Origin: Aggregatilineales bacterium
GTDB lineage: Bacteria; Chloroflexota; Anaerolineae; Aggregatilineales; Phototrophicaceae
Reading direction: 5' to 3'
Length of the DNA: 44,390 nucleotides
Assembly: GCA_029975765.1 (NCBI GenBank)
Contig: JARKOK010000071.1
Coordinates: 1 to 44,390, forward strand
Part shown: positions 1-7,095 of the stretch, one piece after another
Layout of the letters: every line of letters begins with the position of its first letter
Position numbering within the stretch: position 1 is the stretch's first letter
The notes under the pieces: model-generated
What the model saw: the letters and a program-made list of their open reading frames with translations, nothing else
Told to the model about the DNA's origin: nothing
Database searches by the model: none
Made by a program: the position numbers and the translations under genes

Positions 1-111
1 TGGGAACTGGCGGCGCAAAGCACCGAACCGTTCACGGTGTATTATGGAAACGAGGCCGATCTTGAACCCCTCCTGTCACGCCGTCTTGAGCCGGGGACTG
101 GCGAAACTTAA
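1..111 (+). CDS. 3' end of an unidentified upstream gene
   Basis: Frame 1 is open from the window edge to a TAA at 109-111 and encodes 36 residues ending in EPLLSRRLEPGTGET. It overlaps the first possible ATG of the following protease gene by 68 nt, so either the two genes overlap or the protease starts later. The tail has no recognisable domain and lacks the DPCxxCxxH ending of a NiFe hydrogenase large subunit. A hydrogenase accessory or electron-transfer subunit would fit the neighbour, but nothing visible proves it. It could also be chance reading, because only 36 codons are seen. Confidence 0.4.
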   Translation, partial: WELAAQSTEPFTVYYGNEADLEPLLSRRLEPGTGET

Positions 112-550
112 GCGCCTCGCTGTTGTTGGCATCGGCAACGACCTGTATGGTGACGATGCCGCCGGGGTGATCGTCGCGCGCCGCCTGCAAACCGCGCTGG
201 CCGGGCGGCGCAATGTGCTGATCGTGGATGCGGGCAGCGTGCCGGAAAACTGTACCGGCCCGCTGCGGCGCTTTAAACCAGACGGCGTGCTGCTGGTGGA
301 CGCCGCGCAGATGGATGCCAGGCCAGGAGAGGTGAAGTGCCTGAACTGGCAGGATATTGTTGGCCTGAACACCAGCACCCATACCTTTCCCCTGCATGTA
401 CTGGCCGGTTATTTGAGCCGCGAGCTGCGCTGCCCGGTTTTTGTCGTTGGTATCCAACCGGAAGATGCGGCCTTTGATAAACCCCTTTCTCCATCGGTAC
501 GCGCGGCGGTAGATGCGCTGATTCCCACCCTGGTCGCGTTATTATCCTGA
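44..550 (+). CDS. Hydrogenase maturation protease (HyaD/HycI family)
   Basis: Up to 168 residues. The N-terminal motif VVGIGNDLYGDDAAG is the hallmark GxGNxxxxDDGxG-type loop of endopeptidases that clip the C-terminus of the NiFe hydrogenase large subunit after nickel insertion. Later signatures are VDAGSVPEN, the LLVDAAQM strand with its metal-binding acid, THTFPLHVL with the conserved His, and FVVGIQPED. Length suits the family at about 150-170 residues. The start is uncertain. ATG 44 lies inside the preceding reading frame and leaves about 23 extra residues before KRLAVVGIGN, so a later non-ATG start (for example TTG near 86) is possible. No hydrogenase gene is visible here, so its substrate should lie upstream of the window. 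The protein would be cytoplasmic. Confidence 0.8.
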   Translation: METRPILNPSCHAVLSRGLAKLKRLAVVGIGNDLYGDDAAGVIVARRLQTALAGRRNVLIVDAGSVPENCTGPLRRFKPDGVLLVDAAQMDARPGEVKCLNWQDIVGLNTSTHTFPLHVLAGYLSRELRCPVFVVGIQPEDAAFDKPLSPSVRAAVDALIPTLVALLS

Positions 551-554
551 TCGC

Positions 555-584
555 TTGACAGACACGTAAGCAATATATTATAAT
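555..584 (+). promoter_or_regulatory. Consensus sigma70-type promoter of the fadR-like operon
   Basis: TTGACA at 555-560 and TATAAT at 579-584 match both consensus hexamers exactly, with an 18-bp spacer rich in A/T. The predicted transcription start is near 591, about 118 nt before the FadR-like start codon. It lies just after the stop of the protease gene, so it starts a new transcript rather than continuing the upstream operon. Confidence 0.8.
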
Positions 585-593
585 AACATCAAC

Positions 594-604
594 TGGTCAG
601 ACCA
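594..604 (+). promoter_or_regulatory. FadR-type operator TGGTCAGACCA
   Basis: The 11-bp sequence TGGTCAGACCA is a perfect inverted repeat around a central A and equals the FadR consensus TGGTCNGACCA known from Escherichia coli; the flanking AAC on the left also fits. It lies 10-20 bp past the -10 box, over or just after the predicted +1, a classical repressor position. The next gene encodes a FadR-like protein, so autoregulation is the simplest reading. A second short palindrome, CTGGCCAG (605-612), directly abuts it. Confidence 0.8.
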
Positions 605-708
605 CTGGCCAGATCACATATCTGATGCTCAAAATGCTTTGTTGTGGGTGGCTGTCACCGCTTTCCTGCAATCCGAACTGTCTGTCTCAATGAGGTCATA
701 ACTGCCTG

Positions 709-1407
709 ATGAACTGGTCGAAGCCGGAACGCCCCGTAGACTATGCCGAACATACCCTGATTACCGCCATTGTGGACGGCCAGTTTCCACCCGGTGCGGC
801 GCTGCCCGGCGAACGCGATCTGGCGGCGATGCTGGGTATCACGCGGCCAACGCTGCGCGAGGTGCTGGGGCGGCTAGAGCGTGACGGCTGGATAACCATC
901 CGGCAGGGAAAATCTACGGTGGTGAATGATTTCTGGTGGGATGGTGGGTTGAATGTTCTGAGTGGGCTGGTGCGTTACAGCCGCTCGCTGCCGCCGGATT
1001 TTGTGCCTAATCTGCTGCGCGTCCGGCTCGATATGGCGCCGTCGTATACGCGGCTGGCGGTCGAACGTGAGGCGGCGGCAGTGGCGATGCGGCTGGCAGC
1101 TTATCACGACCTGCCGGATACACCGGCAGCATTCGCGGTGTTTGACTGGTCGCTCCAGCGCTGCCTGGCGGTAACGTCGGGTAATCCGGTGTATGCCATG
1201 ATCCTGAATGGTTTTAACGGCTTCTATGAATCTCTGGCTGTGCCGTATTTTGAGCTGGACGCAGCGCGGGACACCTCGCGCGCCTATTACGCGGCACTGC
1301 TGGACGCGGCCCGGCGCGGCGATGCGGCGACGGCAGAGGCCGTGACTCGCGCGGTGATGCAGGAGAGCATCAGTCTGTGGTTACGGACGCACCCGGACGA
1401 GGGTTAA
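709..1407 (+). CDS. fadR: FadR-like GntR-family transcriptional regulator
   Basis: 232 residues, near the 239 of E. coli FadR, to which it is similar along its whole length as judged by eye. The N-terminal winged helix (about 8-74) contains FPPGAALPGERDLAAMLGIT, then TLREVLGRLERDGWITI and the wing QGKSTVVNDFW. Arg and Thr residues recalled as DNA contacts in E. coli FadR (ER, TR, TLR) are kept; the wing His is Gln. The C-terminal ligand domain has SGNPVYAMILNGFNGFY, and the last helix keeps the ES...W pattern of the acyl-CoA pocket. The start is ATG 709, with TGAGGT 12 nt upstream. A perfect FadR operator sits in its own promoter. It probably represses this operon until long-chain acyl-CoA binds. 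It is followed 12 nt later by the FAD oxidase gene. Confidence 0.85.
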   Translation: MNWSKPERPVDYAEHTLITAIVDGQFPPGAALPGERDLAAMLGITRPTLREVLGRLERDGWITIRQGKSTVVNDFWWDGGLNVLSGLVRYSRSLPPDFVPNLLRVRLDMAPSYTRLAVEREAAAVAMRLAAYHDLPDTPAAFAVFDWSLQRCLAVTSGNPVYAMILNGFNGFYESLAVPYFELDAARDTSRAYYAALLDAARRGDAATAEAVTRAVMQESISLWLRTHPDEG

Positions 1408-1419
1408 AAGGGGGACGGT

Positions 1420-3012
1420 ATGCGGCGGTGGAACGGTTGGGGCGATGACAGCGTGCGCTATCCGCTGCCGGGGAGCGCGATAAAGTTTCTGGAGCAGCGG
1501 TTAGGGGAAGGAACACGACCGCATGATGCTGCCCTGCCGGATGTCGCTGCGCGGGTGCGGTCGTCACGCCTGCCTGCGCACCCGCTGGTGACGACGGATG
1601 CCGTCGAACGGGTGCGCCACGCGCGAGGGCAGAGCCTGCCGGACTGGCTGGCGCTGCGCGGCGGGCGAGTGGACACCTTTCCTGATGGTGTGGCCTATCC
1701 TCTGACTGCCGACGATGTATGCGGCCTGCTGCGGTATGCGGCAGCGGCAGGCGCGCGGCTGATTCCCTATGGCGGTGGAACGAGCGTTGTCGGCCATATT
1801 AACGCTGTGCCGGGCGATGCGCCGGTGCTGACCGTTGATCTGAGCCGGATGAACCGCCTGCACAAACTGGATGAAAATACTTTGCTGGCGACCTTTGGCG
1901 CGGGGGTGGTCGGGCCGGATCTGGAGGCACAGCTTCGGGCACGGGGTTATACCCTGGGGCATTATCCCCAGTCGTTTGAGTATTCAACGCTGGGCGGCTG
2001 GATTGCGGCGCGCTCCAGCGGCCAGCAGTCTTTACACTACGGGCGCATCGAAGGTTTGTTTGTCGGCGGGCGGGTGGAAACGCCGAACGGCGCGCTGGTG
2101 CTGCCCGCGATCCCCGCGTCCGCCGCCGGACCAAACCTGCGCGAACTGGTGCTGGGGTCAGAGGGTCGGCTGGGCATCATCACTGAGGCGACGGTTAAGG
2201 TTTCGCCTCTGCCGGAGCGAGATGAATTCTGCGCCGTGTTCTTCCCGGATTTTGAGAGCGGGCTGACCGCCGTGCGCGAGATGGTGCAGGCGCGGCTGCC
2301 GCTGTCCATGCTGCGCCTGAGCACGCCGGCGGAAACCGAAACCACGCTCAGGCTGGCCGGGCATGACCGGCTGATCGGCGCGCTGGAGCGGTACTTGACC
2401 CTGCGCGGGATGAAGAATGGCAAGTGCCTGCTCATCTTTGGTGCGACCGGACGGAAAGCCATCACCGGCGCGGCGGTTAAAGCGGCGCTGGGATTAACGC
2501 GTGCGCACGGTGGGATACACATCGGGCAGACGTTTGGCCGCCAGTGGCAGAAAGGGCGGTTCCGCACGCCGTACCTGCGGAATACGCTGTGGGACGCGGG
2601 GTACGCGGTGGATACACTGGAAACGGCGACCGACTGGACAACCACGCCGACGATGATCGCGGCGATTGAAACGGCGCTAAGGGACGCTGGCGCCGGGACA
2701 GACGAGAGACTCCACGTTTTCACACACCTGTCACACGTTTATCCTCATGGCACAAGCGTTTATACCACCTATGCTTTCCGCCTGTCGCCGGACCCTGATG
2801 AAACGCTGCGCCGCTGGCAGGCGATGAAGGCCGCCGCCAGCGCAGCGGTGGTTAAACACGGCGGCACGATCAGCCATCAGCACGGCGTTGGTCAGGATCA
2901 TACGCCGTATCTGGCTGCCGAAAAAGGCGATCTGGGCATGGCGGCCATTCGGGACGCGCTGCGAACGTTTGACCCGGCAGGCATCATGAATCCGGGCAAG
3001 TTGGTGGAATAA
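1420..3012 (+). CDS. FAD-binding oxidase of the alkyl-DHAP synthase (AGPS) family
   Basis: 530 residues. It opens with RRWNGWGDDS, matching the WNGWG start of alkylglycerone-phosphate synthases. The PCMH-type FAD domain (about 85-270) contains RLIPYGGGTSVVGHI and YSTLGGWIAARSSGQQSLHYG. The C-terminal part has PYLRNTLWDAGYAVDTLETA and SHQHGVGQDH (about 484-493), close to the His-rich active-site loop of AGPS. AGPS swaps the acyl chain of acyl-DHAP for a fatty alcohol, the committing step of ether-lipid synthesis. Bacterial relatives may instead oxidise hydroxy acids, so the reaction is not certain. The gene lies between the FadR-like regulator (12-nt gap) and the G3P dehydrogenase, which supplies DHAP, and this favours a lipid role. 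Start ATG follows AAGGGGGACGGT. Confidence 0.8.
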   Translation: MRRWNGWGDDSVRYPLPGSAIKFLEQRLGEGTRPHDAALPDVAARVRSSRLPAHPLVTTDAVERVRHARGQSLPDWLALRGGRVDTFPDGVAYPLTADDVCGLLRYAAAAGARLIPYGGGTSVVGHINAVPGDAPVLTVDLSRMNRLHKLDENTLLATFGAGVVGPDLEAQLRARGYTLGHYPQSFEYSTLGGWIAARSSGQQSLHYGRIEGLFVGGRVETPNGALVLPAIPASAAGPNLRELVLGSEGRLGIITEATVKVSPLPERDEFCAVFFPDFESGLTAVREMVQARLPLSMLRLSTPAETETTLRLAGHDRLIGALERYLTLRGMKNGKCLLIFGATGRKAITGAAVKAALGLTRAHGGIHIGQTFGRQWQKGRFRTPYLRNTLWDAGYAVDTLETATDWTTTPTMIAAIETALRDAGAGTDERLHVFTHLSHVYPHGTSVYTTYAFRLSPDPDETLRRWQAMKAAASAAVVKHGGTISHQHGVGQDHTPYLAAEKGDLGMAAIRDALRTFDPAGIMNPGKLVE

Positions 3013-3058
3013 GCAAGTCGTGTCCTGCCGTAACCCTGCAAATTGCGAGGAATGATGG

Positions 3059-4795
3059 ATGTGGGACAAGAACTGGCGTGATGAACTGTGGGCGCGGCTG
3101 AGCCAGCCCTGGGATGTGCTGGTGATTGGCGGCGGCATCACCGGGGCGGGGATTCTGCGGGAAGCAGCCCGGCTGGGGCTGCGCGTTCTGCTGGTCGAAC
3201 GACGCGATTTCGCGTGGGGTACATCCAGCCGGTCATCCAAGCTGGTACACGGCGGCCTGCGGTATCTCGCCAGCGGGCAGGTGGGTGTAACGCTGACATC
3301 GGTGCGCGAGCGCGAAAGTCTGCTGCACGACGGGCCGGGTCTGATTGACCCCCTGGGCTTTCTGGTAGCGACCCATAAAGGTGATAAGCCAGGACGTTTC
3401 ACCTACGGCGCGGGATTAGCGGTGTACGACCTGATGGCCTTACAGTGGTCGCACCGCTATTACAGCGCGGACGAATTTCGGATGCTGATGCCGTATCTGG
3501 GTGGCGAAGGACTGCGCGGTGGCTTCCGCTACGAGGATGCGCAGACTGACGACGCGCGGCTGGTGCTGCGGGTGATTCAGGAAGCCGTGGCCGACGGCGG
3601 CGCGGCCATCAATTATGCCGGTGTGGACGAACTGCTGCTGGAAGATGGGCAGGTGGTCGGGGCGCGGTTGTGCGATCAGGTGGCTGGACGCGTGGCTGAT
3701 GTATCGGCGAAGGTGGTCATTAACGCAACCGGCGCGTATGCCGACAGCCTGCGAGGGCAGGTCGGTGGCGAGCGGCGGATTCGCCCCCTGCGGGGCAGCC
3801 ATCTGATATTTCCCGCGTGCCGCCTGCCGCTGGCACAGGCGATCACCTTTCTGCATCCGGTCAACCGCCGCCCTGTATTCGCGTTCCCCTGGGAGGGCGT
3901 GACGCTGGTGGGGACAACCGACATTGACCATGACACGCCGCTGGATGAGGAACCGGGTATCGCCCCGGAAGAAGTCGCTTATTTGATGGCCGCTGTTACC
4001 TATCAGTTTCCCGCCCGCGCGCTGACGCTGGATGATGTGGTGGCAACGTATGCTGGCGTGCGTCCGGTCATCGGTACGGGTAAAGATGACCCCTCTAAAG
4101 AATCGCGCGAGCATGTCGTCTGGCAGGAGAACGGCCTGCTGACCGTCACGGGTGGCAAACTGACGACTTTCCGCGCGATTGCGCTGGACGCGCTGAAATC
4201 GGTGCAGGAACGGCTGCCAGCGATGCCGCCAGCCAGCGATAAAGTGCCGGTGCTGAACGCGGTAGACGTGGCGCTGCCGGGTACGATGGATGAGGTTATG
4301 CGCCGCCGCCTGCTGGGGCGTTATGGGGCGGACGCGCCCGCGCTGGTAGCTGCCGCGCAGCCGGGTGAACTGGACGCTGTCCCCGGCACGATGACACTGT
4401 GGGCGGAACTGCGCTGGGCGGCGCGGGCCGAAGGCGTTGTTCACCTGGACGATCTGCTGCTGCGGCGCGTCCGGCTGGGGCTGCTGCTGCCGGACGGCGG
4501 TGCGGCGCTGCTGCCGCAGATTCGGATGATCTGCCAGCCCGAACTGGGGTGGGATAACACACGCTGGGAGGCTGAAACTGCCGCGTATGCCGCCCTGTGG
4601 CAGGCACACTACAGCCTGCCGCCGCGTGATCAGATTCCCGACTGGAATACCATGCTGCCCGCCCCGGACGAAGCGCAACCCCCTGCGCTGAAGCCGCACC
4701 GCAACCGCATACCCATCTATGTGTTATTGGCTGTACTGCTGATTGCGCTGGTAGTCTGGCGCGGCAGGCGCGAGAATGTCGAAAATAGCGGCTGA
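3059..4795 (+). CDS. glpD: FAD-dependent glycerol-3-phosphate dehydrogenase with C-terminal membrane anchor
   Basis: 578 residues. The Rossmann FAD site is VLVIGGGITGAGILREAARL (about 20-40), followed by the family signature SSKLVHGGLRYL, then RPLRGSHLIF, FPWEGVTLVGTTDIDHD and AGVRPVIG, and GGKLTTFR. It oxidises sn-glycerol 3-phosphate to DHAP and passes electrons to quinone at the membrane. The C-terminal domain is followed by NRIPIYVLLAVLLIALVVWR, a clear single transmembrane helix with a positive tail (about 550-570), which ordinary GlpD lacks because it binds the membrane peripherally. The start is ATG 3059 preceded by GCGAGGAATG. It is 46 nt after the AGPS-like gene and 51 nt before the FGGY kinase gene. 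Confidence 0.88.
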   Translation: MWDKNWRDELWARLSQPWDVLVIGGGITGAGILREAARLGLRVLLVERRDFAWGTSSRSSKLVHGGLRYLASGQVGVTLTSVRERESLLHDGPGLIDPLGFLVATHKGDKPGRFTYGAGLAVYDLMALQWSHRYYSADEFRMLMPYLGGEGLRGGFRYEDAQTDDARLVLRVIQEAVADGGAAINYAGVDELLLEDGQVVGARLCDQVAGRVADVSAKVVINATGAYADSLRGQVGGERRIRPLRGSHLIFPACRLPLAQAITFLHPVNRRPVFAFPWEGVTLVGTTDIDHDTPLDEEPGIAPEEVAYLMAAVTYQFPARALTLDDVVATYAGVRPVIGTGKDDPSKESREHVVWQENGLLTVTGGKLTTFRAIALDALKSVQERLPAMPPASDKVPVLNAVDVALPGTMDEVMRRRLLGRYGADAPALVAAAQPGELDAVPGTMTLWAELRWAARAEGVVHLDDLLLRRVRLGLLLPDGGAALLPQIRMICQPELGWDNTRWEAETAAYAALWQAHYSLPPRDQIPDWNTMLPAPDEAQPPALKPHRNRIPIYVLLAVLLIALVVWRGRRENVENSG

Positions 4796-4805
4796 ACAGG
4801 GTTGG

Positions 4806-4825
4806 GGCGGGTTTCTTAACCCGCC
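4806..4825. repeat. REP-like hairpin GGCGGGTT-tctt-AACCCGCC
   Basis: Perfect 8-bp stem with a 4-nt loop between the glpD-like and FGGY kinase genes. There is no T-run on either strand, so it is not a canonical terminator. The same G/C-rich design recurs in other gaps of this window (6985, 14631, 28449, 35809). It may be a dispersed repeat that also stabilises mRNA ends. Confidence 0.6.
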
Positions 4826-4846
4826 TCTGCGGTTATTGAGGGCAAT

Positions 4847-6406
4847 ATGGAATATATTTTGGCGATAGATAACGGCACGCAGAGTGTCCGGGCGCTGCTG
4901 TTCGATTTAAAGGGCAATCTGGTTGATAAAGCCCGCGTGCCGATTGAACCGTATTTTTCGCGCCATCCGGGCTGGGCGGAACAGGAACCTGAGGTGTTCT
5001 GGCAGGCGACCTGCCAGGCGTGCCAGCAGCTCTGGCAGATGACCTCTGTGTCGAAAGAAGCCGTCGCCGGGGTAACGCTGACAACCCAGCGCGGCACGGT
5101 CATTAACCTGGATGCAAACGGCCAGCCGCTGCGGCCTGCGATCATCTGGCTGGATCAGCGCCGTACCGAAGGGCTGCCGCCGGTAAGCGGCTGGTGGGGG
5201 CTGGCGTTCAGGCTGGTACGGATGTCGGAGACGGTGGCTTATGTCCAGGCCGAGGCCGAAGGAAACTGGATTCGCATCCATCAGCCGGACATCTGGGATC
5301 AGACTCATAAGTTTGTGCTGCTCTCCGGCTATCTGACGTATCGCCTGACCGGACGGTTGGCGGACTCCGTGGGCTGCCAGGTGACGTATATGCCGTTTGA
5401 CTACAAGGCACAGGCGTGGGCGAAACCGAGCGACTGGAAGTGGCAGGCCATGCCGATAGACCGCGACCAGCTGGTTGATCTGGTACCGCCGGCGCAGGTT
5501 ATCGGCCAGATTTCAGCCGAGGCCAGCACCGCGACCGGTATTCCTGCCGGGCTGCCGCTGGTGGCAGCGGCGGCGGACAAAGCCTGCGAAGTGATTGGCT
5601 CAGGCTGTCTGGAGTCCCATATCGGCTGTATCAGCTATGGTACGACGGCCACGATTAACACCACCCACCGGCGCTATATTGAACCAATCCCACTGATTCC
5701 CCCGTATCCGGCGGCTATTCCGGGCGCATACAGCCTGGAGTTTCAGATTTACCGGGGGTACTGGCTGGTAAGCTGGTTCAAACGTGAATTCGGCCAGCGC
5801 GAAGTGAAGCTGGCGGAAGAGCGGGGCATCGAACCGGAAGCCCTGTTTGATGATCTGGTGCAGCAGTCGCCGCCGGGTTCGGAAGGGCTGATCTTGCAGC
5901 CGTACTGGACGCCCGGTATTAAAGTGCCGGGGCCGGAAGCGCGCGGCGCGATTATTGGCTTTGGCGACTGGCACACCCGCGCACATCTGTACCGCGCGAT
6001 TCTGGAAGGGCTGGCGTTCGCGCTGCGTGACGGCAAGGAGCGCATGGAACGGCGCAGCCATGTGCCGGTTACGGAACTGCGAGTCTCGGGTGGCGGCTCA
6101 CAGAGCGACGCGGCCATGCAGCTTACAGCGGATATTTTTGGCCTGCCGGTGGCACGACCCCATACTTACGAAACTTCCGGCCTGGGCGCGGCGATAGATG
6201 CGGCGGTTGGCCTCAGACTGCATCCTGATTTTCATACTGCCGTTCGCGAAATGACTCGCATGGGGCGCGCCTTCGAGCCGAACCCGCAGACACGGGCGAC
6301 CTATGATGAACTCTATCATGCGGTCTACCGGCGCATGTACGGCCAGCTTCAGCCGCTCTACCGGCGCATCCGGTCAATCACGGGCAGGCAGCCGGCCTCT
6401 GTCTAG
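4847..6406 (+). CDS. FGGY-family carbohydrate/polyol kinase
   Basis: 519 residues, standard for FGGY kinases. The N-terminal actin-like phosphate loop is [17 protein letters not shown]. The catalytic region contains [11 protein letters not shown] and [10 protein letters not shown], and the C-terminal domain begins with the adenosine-binding [12 protein letters not shown] and includes [20 protein letters not shown], the GGGS/Q signature. It phosphorylates a sugar or polyol with ATP. It is last in the operon with the G3P dehydrogenase, so glycerol or a related triol is a fair guess. However, the start is not the DQGTTSSR of classical glycerol kinase, and the active site resembles uncharacterised FGGY proteins, so I leave the substrate open. 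The start ATG 4847 is preceded by GAGGGCAAT. Confidence 0.8.
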   Translation: MEYILAIDNGTQSVRALLFDLKGNLVDKARVPIEPYFSRHPGWAEQEPEVFWQATCQACQQLWQMTSVSKEAVAGVTLTTQRGTVINLDANGQPLRPAIIWLDQRRTEGLPPVSGWWGLAFRLVRMSETVAYVQAEAEGNWIRIHQPDIWDQTHKFVLLSGYLTYRLTGRLADSVGCQVTYMPFDYKAQAWAKPSDWKWQAMPIDRDQLVDLVPPAQVIGQISAEASTATGIPAGLPLVAAAADKACEVIGSGCLESHIGCISYGTTATINTTHRRYIEPIPLIPPYPAAIPGAYSLEFQIYRGYWLVSWFKREFGQREVKLAEERGIEPEALFDDLVQQSPPGSEGLILQPYWTPGIKVPGPEARGAIIGFGDWHTRAHLYRAILEGLAFALRDGKERMERRSHVPVTELRVSGGGSQSDAAMQLTADIFGLPVARPHTYETSGLGAAIDAAVGLRLHPDFHTAVREMTRMGRAFEPNPQTRATYDELYHAVYRRMYGQLQPLYRRIRSITGRQPASV

Positions 6407-6484
6407 AACTTCGCCCGTGTCTGATATACCTCCAATGTTTTTTGCCGTAAGCTGAAAGCAGAGACAAGCGAGGTGAAGTATATC

Positions 6485-6946
6485 ATGGCGAGTGATGACA
6501 TGGGCAAAACAAGTCTGCTGGAACAACGCTGTACACTGCTGACAAACCAGACGCGGCGGCTGTCCGGTGGCGAACTGGCGCAGCTCATGCCGCAGGTGAG
6601 CCGCTGGCGGGCGACGCATGATGGGAGCGTAAAAACGCTGCGACGTGAGTTCACGTTTACGGACTTTAAAGAGGCCGTGTTGTTCGTGGACAAAGTGGCC
6701 GAACTGGCGAACACCCAGGGGCATTATCCGCGCCTGACGGTGCTGCCCCACCGGGTCATCGTGGAATGGGGTTCACCGGTGATTGGTGGTCTGCACTGGA
6801 ATGATTTTATCATGGCGACTCGCACCGACGATCTGTTTTCGCGCTGGGATGTGATCAGCGGCAAGACTGACGTGGTACAGGCCGCGTCGGAGGAATCCTT
6901 CCCGGCCAGCGACCCGCCAGGCTGGACGAGCAGCCGCCGGGACTAG
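6485..6946 (+). CDS. Pterin-4a-carbinolamine dehydratase-like protein with ESFPASDPP tail
   Basis: About 153 residues from ATG 6485, chosen because GAGGTG lies 9 nt upstream; the track start is a GTG four codons earlier. Residues about 35-125 match the PCD/DCoH fold: LSGGELAQLMPQVSRW, REFTFTDFKEAVLFVDKVAE, GHYPRLTV and GGLHWNDFIMATRTD. Authentic enzymes carry HHP and a later TH; here these read HYP and SP, so two of the three catalytic histidines appear lost. Tetrahydrobiopterin recycling is therefore unlikely, and a binding or regulatory role is possible. The C-terminus is EESFPASDPPGWT, a short motif I recall from many unrelated small bacterial proteins. Upstream and downstream gaps are short and it is probably monocistronic. 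Confidence 0.75.
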   Translation: MASDDMGKTSLLEQRCTLLTNQTRRLSGGELAQLMPQVSRWRATHDGSVKTLRREFTFTDFKEAVLFVDKVAELANTQGHYPRLTVLPHRVIVEWGSPVIGGLHWNDFIMATRTDDLFSRWDVISGKTDVVQAASEESFPASDPPGWTSSRRD

Positions 6947-6984
6947 ACCGGCAGAGAATGATTCCCGCGTCAGCATCAGGATTT

Positions 6985-7008
6985 TGGGGCATGGCGTGCC
7001 GTGCCCCA
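6985..7008. repeat. REP-like hairpin TGGGGCATGG-cgtg-CCGTGCCCCA
   Basis: 10-bp stem with one G-T type mismatch and a 4-nt loop, 38 nt after the pterin-dehydratase-like gene. No T-tract follows on either strand. It belongs with the other T-less G/C hairpins of this window and may serve as an mRNA 3' barrier. Confidence 0.55.
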
Positions 7009-7028
7009 TGCCTGCTGGCAATTATGCC

Positions 7029-7056
7029 TTGCTCTCCTCAGTTTCGCCGCTAGAAT
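7029..7056 (+). promoter_or_regulatory. Putative promoter of the radical SAM-AlaX pair
   Basis: TTGCTC (7029-7034), a 16-bp spacer, then TAGAAT (7051-7056) gives 4/6 and 5/6 matches to sigma70 hexamers. It lies about 40 nt before the ATG at 7096 and after the preceding hairpin. Prediction by eye only. Confidence 0.4.
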
Positions 7057-7095
7057 AACTTCCATCTCTACTTGAGATGTGAGGTTAAGCCCCCA

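Noticed and set aside
712-720. AACTGGTCG at the fadR-like start as a second FadR half-site
   Set aside because: It is one half of the palindrome inside the coding sequence and the second half (GACCA) is absent.
3440-4699. 419-aa minus-strand ORF over the G3P dehydrogenase
   Set aside because: It is antisense to a clear GlpD-type gene; composition is Arg/Gln-rich with no domain, a shadow of GC-rich coding.
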